Positions 9,073 through 19,417 of a stretch of DNA of 64,000 nucleotides are shown here, piece by piece. Position 1 is the stretch's first letter, and every line of letters starts with the position of its first letter. This stretch comes from Trifolium pratense. Lineage: Eukaryota > Streptophyta > Magnoliopsida > Fabales > Fabaceae. Position numbers and translations under genes: made by a program. The notes under the pieces were generated by a model. It had not been told where the DNA came from. It saw only the letters and a program-made list of their open reading frames with translations, and made no database searches. The stretch covers positions 8,112,266-8,176,265 of the forward strand of contig NC_060064.1 of the NCBI RefSeq assembly GCF_020283565.1, written 5' to 3'.

Positions 9073-11043
9073 GGTTTGGGATAATAGATGGGTGTCTGAT
9101 GGTTCAGTTTTTACAAGACCCTTGCAACTGGATCCAATGTTAAGCTATTTGAATGTATCTGATTTGTTAATGGCAAATGCAAAAAAGTGGAATATGCCTC
9201 TTATTTGCTCTATTTTTTATAACAGCAGTGCAACAAAAATTTCGCAAACTCCTTTATTAGAGTCGTTGTTGAAGATAAATTGATCTGGAGACTTGAGAAA
9301 AATGTACACTACTCTGTTAAGAGTGCATGTCGTTACTGCATCAATGAAGCAATTGACACAACCGGTTTGCAAATTCCGAGTCAATGGAATAAAATTTGGA
9401 GAGTTGAAGTTCCGCCAAAAATTAAGAATTTTATTTGGCGATTATGTCGAAATTGTATTCCGACTTGTGCTAGCCTTATTAAAAAAGGCGTTAACTGTCC
9501 TGATATTTGTGCTCTCTGTGAAAATGAACAGGAAAATAATTTACACATATTCCTCTTGTGTAACAAAGCAAAGGAAATTTGGAAAAGTGTTGGATGGTGG
9601 AATACTTGCAAACTCACTTGCATCATAATAATATTGCAGACGTTATCTTCTCTGTGTTACAGGTTTTCAATTCAGATCAAATGTCACTTTTCATGGCTTT
9701 GTTATGAAGTATTTGACAACAAAGAAATGCAAAGGTTTGGAGAGACAAGGTTGAACCGTTTCAACATGTACGTGCACGTGCTATCAACTTGCTTACAAAT
9801 TGGAAAAGTGCGCAGAATCACAAGAACTTACACTCCCAGCAACGACAACATAATACTGCAATTCGTTGGTCAAAACCTCCAACTGGTCGGTACAAATGCA
9901 ATATACAGTAGATGCATCATTCTCCAAACAGCAGAACAAAGTTGGAATAGATATGTGCATCTAGGGGTGCTCAAATCCAAACCAATCCAAATAAAAACCG
10001 AAAATCGATCCAAAAAAACCGAAAACCGGAAAAAACCGAAGTTTTTTGGATGTGTTTGGATGTTCTTTTGTGAAAACCGTTGGATCGGATCGGATTTTGG
10101 ATTGATTTCTTAAAACCGATCCAAACCGAACCAAACCGCGTATATATATTTTAATATTTATTTATCTTTTTATTAGTATAAATATATATATTGCATTAAC
10201 TTTTTTTTCATTTTAAATTTTGTTAATACTATATGTTAGTTTAATTTAATCTATTTTTTTTTTTTACTTTTTATATGTTTCGAATATAATTGGTAATTGT
10301 CATTCCAAAATATTAATTTTCAATATATTATATGTTATATTTTACATCAAACTTAATATTTTATGTCCAAAAAAAATCAAACTTAATATTTATTTTGTCA
10401 AAAATGTCAAACTATTATTTTATAGCGTTTTTTATAATATTTATATTTATTAAAAAAAATTACAATTTATAATTTGGATATCCAAAAACCGATCCAAATT
10501 AAACCGCATAATATTGGATCGGATTGGATCGGATTTTTTTTATTTGTCATCCAAAACCGAACCAAACCGCAAATGAATTTATTTTTGGATCGGATGAGTT
10601 TTTGCCTCAAAACCGATCCAAACCGAACCGCGAGCACCCCAGTGCATCCGAGATGATCAAGGAAGGTTTGTTTTGGCCAAAACAGAATGGTTATCGCCCA
10701 TTACTGATGTTGATACAGGAGAAGCTCTTGGCTTACTCAATGCTCTCAATTGGGTCCATGACTTGTAGCAGGAAAATGTTGATTTTGAACTTGATTCAAA
10801 AAATATTGTCACTAGTTTCCATAGTAAGCATCCTAACGCGTCTGAGCTCATAGATATTATTAAGGATTGCGTACGTGTCTATAACACTTATTTTAGAAAC
10901 TCTCGTATCAAGTTTATTAAGAGACAAACCAATGAGGTTGCTCATGCCTTAGCAAAGGTGACCACATCTCTAACTAGTTTCCACCTCTTTATTGATGTAC
11001 CCATATGTATTGATAACATAATTAATAATGAAATGCTATAAGT
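9073..11043 (+). pseudogene. LINE ORF2 C-terminus: zinc-binding RT domain and RNase H, broken
   Basis: The frame starts at WDNRWVSDGS, a motif seen just upstream of the reverse-transcriptase zinc-binding (zf-RVT) domain. A frameshift near 9278 is followed by IWRLEKNVHYSVKSACRY, VPPKIKNFIWRLCRNCIP and a Cys-rich CPDICALCENEQENNLHIF. RNase H-like sequence follows (RYKCNI, DASFS, then after the hAT insertion DDQGRFVLAKTEWLSP, GEALGLLNALNWV, ELDSKNI, RQTNEVAHALAK). There is an in-frame TAG after NWVHDL, several frameshifts and the hAT insertion. It is dead. The long frame spanning 9280-10113 is partly an artefact of reading into the hAT element. Confidence 0.88.
9962..10640. mobile_element. hAT-type non-autonomous element inserted in the LINE RNase H region
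   Basis: The ends TAGGGGTGCTC and GAGCACCCCA are inverted repeats typical of hAT MITEs. GTGCATC is duplicated at both flanks (7 of 8 positions of an 8-bp TSD agree: TGTGCATC and AGTGCATC). The subterminal regions are rich in inverted AAACCGATCC / GGATCGGTTT motifs and the centre is AT-rich without coding capacity. Confidence 0.85.
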
Positions 11044-11084
11044 CTTTTTCCTTCAGAAGAAAAAAAACATATTTAACTAAACCG

Positions 11085-12186
11085 AACTCCTAATGGACAA
11101 TTGCTTTTGGTTCTTATACCCTTAGAAGAGAAAATTAAAATTTGCTTCAAAAAAGAAGAAGAGAAAATAAACATTGAATATAATCAGACAAATTTTGACA
11201 CTCCTTAAATTGTTGTTTCATATGCTTTTTTAGTCATGAGTACCATTTTAAAACCAAACATTTTTTTTGACAAATAAAACCATAGTTCCTCAGGGAAAAA
11301 AACCATAGTTAATTTTTTTTTGTTAAAAAATCATAGTTAATTAGTTATATGTACAATTGTGAAGTGTTATACATTTGCCAGTTTCCTGAGAACTTACATG
11401 GTTGAAAGGTAGCTCGCCTTAACCTTAATATCTTATGGTACTCAGTTCAAGACTTGGCATTGGTCAAAAAAAAAAAAAACTTGGCATTAGTGTTGTGAAA
11501 AACTTACTTAAGAAGTCCTCTAATTTTACTAGTGTCTTAGAGGTGGAAAACTTGTTAGCATTTGCTTAATACTCCCTCTAATTTTTAATAAAAGAATTTT
11601 TTTTTTTTAATTTATTGAGTAACTGTAACTAATGTATTTTTTTTCAGAAACAGTAACTAATATATCTAATCTATAACATAAACATGGCCGTATTCAAGTT
11701 TTTAGAGGCTATGTGCAAATATTATAAGTGGCCCTTAATCATAAAAAAATGCAATTTTTTCCTAAAAAAATCATCATTGATTTAAATTATAAATAATATA
11801 AAATAAAAATAATCATCCTTGTAATTAACACAAAAGTAGATTCATATTATAATTAATAACAACAAATTACATTCTAACTACTTAAAACGAGTCATTGTTC
11901 TAGCATTTTCTTAAACAAATTCATCAACCGAATCTTTATATTGTATGTCCTTTAAGAGATGATTCTCGATTGATGTCATGATATACTACTAGTGTGCATA
12001 TATTTACTCATTTTTATTTGATAACGCCGCTAAATATAATTAATATTCTATTTATTTTTCTTCCAATTTAATAAAATCCTTCTGCATAGTTTTAGATCTA
12101 TATATTAAGAAGGAAAAAAAAAACAATTAAGATATATTATTCATATGAATTATCGATAAGTATGTGTATTCACAAAATTACAACAT
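11085..12186. other. Intergenic AT-rich DNA with tail-only micro-insertions
   Basis: No gene is recognised. At 11276-11342 the motif CATAGTT occurs three times separated by A- or T-rich spacers. At 11452-11488 a 10-bp repeat flanks GGTCA13. The stretch 11398-11460 has a tRNA-like look (GGTAGCTCGCC, AGTTCAAGACTTGG) and may be a SINE remnant. A one-sided CTCCCTCTAATTTTTAATAAAAG near 11572 is a degraded MITE end. Confidence 0.5.
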
Positions 12187-12560
12187 TTCATTTAAGGCTT
12201 AAATGATCAATTCGTCCCTGTAAGTTTTTGGTTTTCGTCCCTGTATTTTTTTTAAAAAAAAATATAGTCCATAAATGTATAAATCCTTTTGGTTTTAGTT
12301 CCTAATGTTAAGTGTTATTTTAAAAATGATGACGTGGCAAACAAGGGGTGGCGCGACAATGTGTGACGTGACAATCAAGGATGATATAACAATTTATTGA
12401 AATATTTTTTGTTTTGGAGATATTGGGTCTGGAAATGTTGGACCTTATAATATAATGAAACATTTTAAGTTTTACACCCCTATTTATTAATAGTACTATA
12501 TACATTTTTTTAGGCTCATTTTTTTAAGTCCAATGTCATAGTCCATGTGGCACATGCAAT
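12187..12560. mobile_element. Single-ended remnant of a long-TIR Mutator-like element
   Basis: The sequence GGCTTAAATGATCAATTCGT followed by TCCCTGTAAGTTTTTGGTTT, GTTCCTAATGTTAAG and GATGACGTGGCA is the style of terminus seen in the intact elements at 5585 and 61556. I found no matching inverted partner nearby. Confidence 0.45.
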
Positions 12561-12617
12561 TGAGTCGAGCCTATATATAGAATAAATATATTAATTACTC
12601 AATAAATTTAAAAAGGA

Positions 12618-12940
12618 AAATGTTAACGAGTACCATTGGGACGCTCTTTAAGCAAGCATCTTGAATAGTACTCCCTCTGGACATAGTTATAAGCAAAATT
12701 CACTTTTTAGGTTAATTGAAAAAATAATGTATCTAGTCAATAGTGATGTATCTAGTTAATAATATAGATCAAATACATTACTTTTTCAATGAATTTAAAA
12801 AGTGTTTTTTGCTTATAATTGTGTCCGGAGGGAGTAAATTTTTGTGAAGTTTTTATGAAAATTTGTGAAGTCTTTATGAAAATTTGTAAGGTCAACGCAT
12901 TGAAAATTATAATGTTTTGATTTGGGTAGTATAATAAAAG
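12618..12940. mobile_element. MITE-like repeat split by a Stowaway-like insertion
   Basis: The left part (AAATGTTAACGAGTaCC..ACGCTCTTTAAG) and right part (TTATGAAAATTTG..TCAACGCATTGAAAATTATAAT) both match the continuous repeat at 24085-24240. The interruption is the element at 12671-12834. Confidence 0.6.
12671..12834. mobile_element. Stowaway-like MITE nested in another repeat
   Basis: The termini CTCCCTCTGGACATAGTTAT and ATAATTGTGTCCGGAGGGAG are inverted repeats flanked by TA. The interior contains AATGTATCTAGTCAATAG-type inverted blocks. A truncated relative lies at about 13307-13414 (CTCCTTCCACCATATTTATA). Confidence 0.85.
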
Positions 12941-12957
12941 TAGAGGTAAGTAGAAGT

Positions 12958-13625
12958 GAGAATATGTCAGACCGGCCTACAGAGGCATATCACCTAGCCT
13001 ACATAGACTCAGGTCAGGCCAGCCTATTTCTTTAAATAGAACGGACCAAAACTTTTTTATAAGTCTATTTAGTCAAATAAGTCAGGCTGCAGACCATTAA
13101 AAAAGTCATTTAGCTTACTAGACCGACCTATTTAAGTTAATATTAATATGTTTACTGCTATTATTATTTAAATACTAAAATTTGTATTTTGATTAAATTA
13201 TAAATTTATTAACTTTTTCGATAGTTTAAGTCTGTTAATCTACCTTAGTTCTTCACGTATATTAATGTATTATTATAAACTATAATTGAAATATGATGAG
13301 ATATACTCCTTCCACCATATTTATAAGCAAAAGTTTCTTTTTAGATTGATTGAAAAACCAATGTATCTAGTTTATATTTAAGCTAGATACATCAATTATT
13401 CAATGAATCTAAGATATCATGTTAAATTCTCTAAAATATCATGTTAAATATCAAAAGGATATTGATTTATTAATTGATAAGTATATTTAAAAATAAATAT
13501 AATTATTTATTTAAATATGTTCATTTAAAATAGACTTTTAAACAAGCTAACATTGGTCAGACTCAAACTTAAAAAATAAGTCTATAATAAGTCACAACCA
13601 AACTCAATTTTTTGATTTTATTTTT
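12958..13625. mobile_element. Degenerate hAT-like repeat rich in AGGTCAGGCC motifs
   Basis: Motifs such as GACCGGCCTA, CTCAGGTCAGGCCAGCCTA and GTCAGACTCAAACTT recall the bounded hAT element at 28849-29412. A truncated MITE lies inside at about 13307. I could not define clean ends. Confidence 0.4.
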
Positions 13626-14007
13626 TTGACAAAACTTACCTCAGCCTAACCTATTTCCTAAATAAAATTAGTCAACAATATTGAAAGTAGGAGTTCAAAC
13701 TACCAAGAAATTGCTACAGTATACCGGGACTCGGGTCTCAAAAAGCTGTTTGTTTGTGAAAGTACCAATAAAAAGTTTTAATAATCTCGTTAAGCAATTT
13801 AAAAATACTGCTTGCCTTTTCTCTTCTTATTATCATACTATTCACTATGCCCTGCCAATTAGCTTTTGGGTAAGGACAAGCTCTCCTATTCATTTCATTT
13901 TCAATTCATAAAGGCTAGACCCTTTTTCACTTAGTAGTAAGTAGTACTCCATTGCAAAGTCAAACATACAGTCTTATAATGATCACCAAGGCCCGTATAT
14001 AATACAA

Positions 14008-14267
14008 CTCGCTCCGTCCTATTCGATAAGACTTTATTTGACTAAATATATTATTCATTTATTTTGTTTTAACTATGTTTTTGTTAATAATATATGAATG
14101 TAAATATTATTATATAAGATTTTGTTTGACTTGTTTTAATGAATATTTTTAAAATATTAATTTTTTATAATTTTTACCAATAAACAATTAAAGATATTAG
14201 TGATTGAAATTATGCATTAACATACGTGCAGTGATCAACAATACCTTATATTTTGGGACGGAGGAAG
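14008..14267. mobile_element. Stowaway-like MITE
   Basis: The ends CTCGCTCCGTCCTATTCGAT and TTTTGGGACGGAGGAAG are imperfect inverted repeats. TA follows the right end, while the left TA is not clear. The interior resembles 22834-23092 (TAAAGATATTAGTGATTGAA, TATGCATTAACATACGTGCA). Confidence 0.65.
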
Positions 14268-15644
14268 TATAAGATATTGTTAACAAGTGTTCCGGTCTTT
14301 CTTTCGGAGCAATTAAAATTTTATTTAGTAATTATTATTTTTCTTTTAAAACTTATTAATAGTTATAAAGGATATATTTTTATATATCCCCTATACAGTT
14401 AATAATTTTTAATTGTTCAAATAATACTACTCAATTCTAATAGGATGACCATGATGATTAAGGTGTATTCAAAACTCATTAAACTACATTCCAAAAACAA
14501 AAAAACAAAAAAAACTCATTAAACTACATTATAAAGTTTGATAGTACTTTGAAGACATCGTAATGAAGAATTTTATGACCGAGAATCTATGAAGCACAGA
14601 CACACACGGACACGACACGAACACTGAAACGTCGATACTAATAAAAATTTGGAAAAATGACATAATTTAATGTAATTGTAAGTGTCGATGTCGGACACGG
14701 ACACGCCTAATCTAAGGAGTGTCAGTGTTTCCTAGCCCAGAATTACATAAGGTTTGAGACTTGCTTCGTTGGGATACGGAAGACAAGCAATGTAGGCCGC
14801 GACCGTTCTAAAAATGTAGCAGTAACTCGATTAAAACCGGTCAATAAGACAAATATCGATCTTAGTGCTTTTGATATCTTCATGTGGGAGAGGAATAATA
14901 GCCCTACAGGTAACGGAAAAAATGTAATGAAGAATTTCTTAAAAGAGAATATTATTCTTTTCCAACTATATACTCCAAAGAGGTTACTAGTCAAATTAAA
15001 TGAAACACACTTTTTTCATTTTTTTCCTTCAACGGTAAATCAAAACTTAAGAAGTTTCCCGGTACCTCCACACTCTCCCAACATGGTGGAAACAAGTTAA
15101 GACACACAAAGACAATCCTCCAAATTTCTTTAGGCATAGAGTGTGTAAAGAAAATGTGGTTATGTGCATATTTCAACCTCCTCAAAACTTAAAACACAAC
15201 ATAATGACATATATTGTAGTATTTTGGTGACAATAATTAAAAATTACTACTACTAGTTTCTACAGCAAAGCTATCCCAAAGTTAGAATCTAGCTAGATTC
15301 TGGCTACATAAAACTAGTACTCATGTGTAGGCGTTAGATATCTGCCAAAATATATGGCAACCAGCCAACCAATTAAGAAAAGCAAAATTCGTTATCGCCT
15401 CTCATCATCATCATCGTCTCTTATACCATTATTTATTTATTTATTTATTTTTTGTTTTCCTACCGCAAGTATCCGGCACACATGAACTATCTAATTTGGT
15501 TCGGAAGTCGGTTATGACATTATGTCTTTTTAGCCCCCGATTGTAGTTACGAAAAATCGAAGTGTAGTCCTCCATACCAAGTTACAATTACCACATGACC
15601 AACTACCTGTTAATCCATTATTCTTATTCCATAATAACCAAATA
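14268..15644. other. Intergenic DNA
   Basis: No gene is supported; the frames at 14743-15185 on both strands have no recognisable domain. A perfect 20-bp direct repeat flanks an A-rich 20-mer at 14471-14530. A GACACGGACACG-rich stretch lies near 14600-14720. Confidence 0.5.
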
Positions 15645-16109
15645 CTCTCTCCGTCCCAAATTATAAGAGAAAAAACAAAAAACACACTTATTAAGAAAAT
15701 CATTTAATATTCTAAAATTTGTCAAAAACATAATTTTGTTTCCAAAAGTACCCTTATTAACTTATCACATGAAAAATCAAATGATAATCATAATATTAAT
15801 TAGAGCGACTCTATAAAGGAATAAATGTTGTTGATGAAGCAATTGAAATACGTAAAGTTGGTTAATTCATGGGTTCAATACCAAGAAAGAGGGGGAAAGA
15901 AGGGTCATCCATTAATTCAAATTTTAATACCAAGAAGTTCTTGACCATAATAAATTCTAGTAATCATAATAAATTGAATTGTTTTGGAAAACATAACTAA
16001 GGGTATTTCTGGAACTTTAGAGTTAAATTGGTTAAATTTGAGTTTTTTCCATTATAATTTGGGACAAAAAAAAGAGACTTTTTTCCCTTATAATTTGGGA
16101 CGGGGGGAG
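15645..16109. mobile_element. Stowaway-like MITE, 465 bp
   Basis: The ends CTCTCTCCGTCCCAAATTAT and ATAATTTGGGACGGGGGGAG are inverted repeats flanked by TA. The copy is longer than its relatives and contains unrelated sequence inside. An internal copy of the right-hand motif (ATAATTTGGGACAAAAAAAA) lies at about 16052, which suggests two overlapping insertions. Confidence 0.7.
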
Positions 16110-16177
16110 TACTTCTTTCGGATAAGTAAAAAGTTATTTTTTACCATTATAAAAAAAATTAATTATTATTATTATAA

Positions 16178-16357
16178 GGGTCATGCTAAACAGTACCCCT
16201 GGGGCACTTGTTAAGCATACCTAAAAAGGAAATAAAAAATAAACTTTATATTAAAAAGACAACTTTTTATACATTTGAGACATTGAACGCACGTAGTTCG
16301 AGACAAAAATTTTATTTTAACATGTTTAACCACCCGGAGGCATTGTTTAGCATTTTC
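16178..16357. mobile_element. Small TIR element (180 bp) with 9-10-bp TSD
   Basis: The left end contains ATGCTAAACAGTACCCC and the right end its imperfect inverse GGCATTGTTTAGCAT. The direct repeat ATTATTATAA lies at 16168-16177 and 16358-16367. The TSD length fits a Mutator-like MITE, although the low complexity of the TSD makes its exact length uncertain. Confidence 0.65.
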
Positions 16358-16679
16358 ATTATTATAAAAACTTTAAACATCACACCACATCTTATGCGAG
16401 CGCCCACGAATGGAAAAAAGATGTGGTGATAATGATCACTACGTACCACACCCTGGATTATAAAGTTGAGTATCAACCTTCAAAATACCCTCTCCTGAAA
16501 AGATTAGCTACCAACAAATTGAGCTCAATAGTGAAAATCTGAACCTTAAAATTAAATAACAGTCACGAGTTCATTCAACTGGGAGAAAACACTATAACAA
16601 CGAAAATTTTGTATTTAACAGGATGACAATAAAAAATTCATATTAAAAAGAAACTACCTACATAAATTTTTGTTATTAT

Positions 16680-16853
16680 TGTTAGAATAAGAGATATACA
16701 AATAGAAAAATAGAAAGATAAACGACGGCTAGAGTTTCATAGAATACCAATAGCGTAACATTACAAAAAGGTTACTAGAGAATATATAATAAAACCTAAT
16801 GGACTCTAAACTAACAGGCCCAATAACAAAAACTATTATTTTATTATCTAACA
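16680..16853 (-). repeat. 3' LTR of the TRIM-like element
   Basis: This is a TG..CA-bounded direct repeat of 174 bp next to the purine tract. It looks identical to 18039-18212. Confidence 0.9.
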
Positions 16854-17130
16854 CCTACTCTCAAACTCATGATGCATCAACAAGAAGCATTATGAGTTTG
16901 TCAAACAAAATACGAAAATAAAATAAACTACCAAATAAAATAAACTTCTAACATCACCCCTCAGGTTAAAGCTTACTAAGCTTTAAGCTTGTTACAAATT
17001 AGCCCTGACAACAAATCAACCCAATTAAGATCACGATCAAATTAATCCAACATCCAATCCAATGCAGTCCAAGCTAACCAAAAACCAAATCAATCGAACA
17101 AATTCAAACTAAACCAATCATAAGAATCAA

Positions 17131-17521
17131 TAGGGAGAAGTGCAATCAATCAGAAGAAGTGCAATAGGGAGAAGTGCAATGCAATCAGAAGAGAAGTGCA
17201 ATAGGGGGAGAAGTGCAATGCAATCAGAAGAAAAGTGCAATAGGGCAAATGCAATGCAATCAGAAGTGCAATAGGGGGAGAAGTGCAATACAATCAGAAA
17301 AGAAGTGCAATAGGGGGAGAAGTGCAATACAATCAGAAGAAGTGCGATAGAGAGAAGTGCAATGCAATCAGAAGAGAAGTGCAATAGGGGGAGAAGTGCA
17401 ATACAATCAGAAAAGAAGTGCAATAGGGGGAGCAGTGCAATGAAGAAGTGCAATAGGGAGAAGTGCAATGCAATCAGAAAAGAAGTGCAATAGGGGAAGA
17501 AGTGCAATGCAATCAGAAGAA
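17131..17521. repeat. Tandem array of about 39-bp units inside the TRIM-like element
   Basis: The array has roughly ten irregular copies of a unit built from GAAGTGCAAT, GCAATCAGAAG and GTGCAATAGGGGGAGAA. An open minus-strand frame of 133 codons through it (17528-17127) is only the translation of the repeat, with LHFSSDCIALLP recurring. Confidence 0.9.
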
Positions 17522-18038
17522 CCAACAAAATTCAAATTGTGAGACTCACCAAACAACCGAATTGTGAGCACTATCATGACTCACCAAACAAATTCAAATG
17601 GAACCAAACCAACTAAATCAAATTGAACAGAAGGAAACCGAAACTAATTAACTAACCGACATAATAACCAAACCAATAACCACGAACCGAAAACCATAAG
17701 ATTTGTTGACGAAATTGGGTCCACTAGGCACCCAGGAAGAAACATATTCATGTGAGTAGGGATAAGCAAACTAACGTCTCCAAGTGAGAAAAATAAATTT
17801 GCCTTCAAATTATACAGTTACTCGTCCATGGTGAGCAATCTGCAACCAATCTATACATAGCCTTTTTCAAACACCTTTCAATCCTACATCATTCTCCTTT
17901 TTTTTTTTTTTTCTTTCTTTTTCTTCAATACAACCAAGCATCAAACGAATACAAAAAAAACATAGTCCCAAATTTTGGGAATTCGACGGCGGAAGCGACA
18001 AATGATTCATGGCGGATCGTACCATGCTCTAGATACCA

Positions 18039-18212
18039 TGTTAGAATAAGAGATATACAAATAGAAAAATAGAAAGATAAACGACGGCTAGAGTTTCATA
18101 GAATACCAATAGCGTAACATTACAAAAAGGTTACTAGAGAATATATAATAAAACCTAATGGACTCTAAACTAACAGGCCCAATAACAAAAACTATTATTT
18201 TATTATCTAACA
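18039..18212 (-). repeat. 5' LTR of the TRIM-like element
   Basis: This is a 174-bp LTR next to the putative primer-binding site. It looks identical to the other LTR. Confidence 0.9.
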
Positions 18213-18490
18213 ATTATAATATACTACTTTACTATATACAAACGAGAAGGAACCATCAACTCTTGATACCACTGTTGAGTCACAAGAAGGTTGCAACCAA
18301 ACAATCATCCACATTAAACTTAGAATAAATATACAACCGAATTAGACACTATTCTTTTACTCAAATAGCTAGTAGTTCTATATGCAAATTTTCCCTTTGC
18401 CCTAAGACTTTTGAGTGTATATTTTTTCGGACCAGCGTTGCTGTTGTTTTAGTGGATGCAGTTCTGTTGAATTTCAAATGTAAATAATTA

Positions 18491-18778
18491 CTCCCTCCGG
18501 TCCTTTTTATAAGAAACAATTTGGAAAAAAAATTTGGTCCTTTTTATAAGAAACAATCATTAAATTTATTCTTACAATTCCATTTCTACCCTTATTAAAT
18601 TGTATCTATTCCAAAGTTATGCATTAATTAGAGTGACATATTCCCTAAGAATAAATTAATACACCAAGGTTAGTTTTGGAATAGATTGTAAAATTTTAGA
18701 ATTTTTATTAAGAAAGATAAGGTTTCTTGGTATGTGTGTTTTTACCAAATTGTTTCTTATAATAAGGACCGGAGGGAG
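18491..18778. mobile_element. Stowaway-like MITE
   Basis: The ends CTCCCTCCGGTCCTTTTTAT and ATAATAAGGACCGGAGGGAG are inverted repeats flanked by TA. TTTTTATAAGAAACAATTTG near the left end recurs inverted near the right end. Confidence 0.88.
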
Positions 18779-18829
18779 TAGTAAGTTATACAATAATTAT
18801 GAATGAGATTGCTCTTAAGTCTTAATTAA

Positions 18830-18960
18830 GTAACGTAACTCAAATGGTAGCTATCAGAGATATTATTGGAGTGGTCAGGGTTTGAACTCCGGATTCGACA
18901 TTTCTTTACATTTAAATATGTGAATCTAGCCACTAAACTATCCTTAACCAAAATAAAAAA
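18830..18960 (+). mobile_element. SINE candidate
   Basis: It has an A-box-like TAACTCAAATGGTAGC and a B-box-like GGGTTTGAACTCC about 50 bp downstream, and ends in an A-rich stretch (CCAAAATAAAAAATAAAAG). No clear TSD is visible. Confidence 0.5.
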
Positions 18961-19269
18961 TAAAAGACCAAAAATAAGATCAATATTTCCGGTTTATTAA
19001 TTTATTTTATTATTTATATATTTTAATTTTCACTTGTCAAAATACAATAAGAGAAAGCCAAAAACGATAACAAGGTTACGACAGAAAAACAAAACCAACT
19101 ACACAATAACACAATGCATAGGACTCGAGGAGAATTCTCTATCCTATTTCATTATCTTCTCAAACATGCACTGGGTCCCATGTACTATATCTCATACACT
19201 ACTCCATAATCTATTCACATGCACATCTTCACAAATTAATTAACAACAACTAATTAATTTTCATTGATG

Positions 19270-19400
19270 CCATGTGGAATGACTAGCTTAACTTAAGTTG
19301 AGTAAAAGGTTAAGCAATTTGAAGGTCTAGAGTTCAAGACCTGTCAAGATGTAAGCATTGATGCAGACAATCTCAGGTCTCGAGTCAATACTACCAGACC
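19270..19400 (+). mobile_element. SINE-like remnant downstream of the IDD gene
   Basis: A B-box-like GAGTTCAAGACCTG is preceded by TTAAGTTGAGTAAAAGG. It lies within about 150 bp of the IDD stop codon and so is probably in or near its 3'UTR. The ends are undefined. Confidence 0.35.
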
Positions 19401-19417
19401 AACTCAAGTGAGTTTCA

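Larger units (their letters stand above)
9057..11065 (+). mobile_element. 5'-truncated LINE insertion with 19-bp TSD
   Basis: The 19-bp direct repeat AACATATTTAACTAAACCG occurs exactly at 9038-9056 and 11066-11084. The enclosed DNA encodes the C-terminal part of a plant L1-type ORF2 and ends in an A-rich tail (AGAAGAAAAAAA). A later hAT element (9962-10640) sits inside. The left end carries a 32-bp palindrome directly at the TSD. Confidence 0.92.
16680..18212 (-). mobile_element. Short non-autonomous LTR element (TRIM-like) with near-identical LTRs
   Basis: Two direct LTRs of 174 bp (16680-16853 and 18039-18212) begin TGTTAGAATAAG and end TATTATCTAACA, and I see no difference between them. 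The 5-bp repeat ATTAT flanks both sides (16675-16679, 18213-18217). Next to the right LTR, on the minus strand, TGGTATCTAGAGC resembles the tRNA-iMet primer site TGGTATCAGAGC. Next to the left LTR a minus-strand purine tract (GAGTTTGAGAGTAGG) serves as polypurine tract. The element therefore reads on the minus strand. No gag or pol is present, and the interior is largely a tandem array. Confidence 0.92.

Noticed and set aside
9280..10113. A 277-codon open frame taken as one protein.
   Set aside because: The first part is a LINE zinc-binding region, the middle is out of frame with the RNase H, and the end reads into a hAT element. It is a mosaic, not a gene.
17127..17528. A 133-codon open frame on the minus strand with repeated LHFSSDCIALLP.
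   Set aside because: It is the translation of the internal tandem array of the TRIM-like element; no known domain and strongly periodic.
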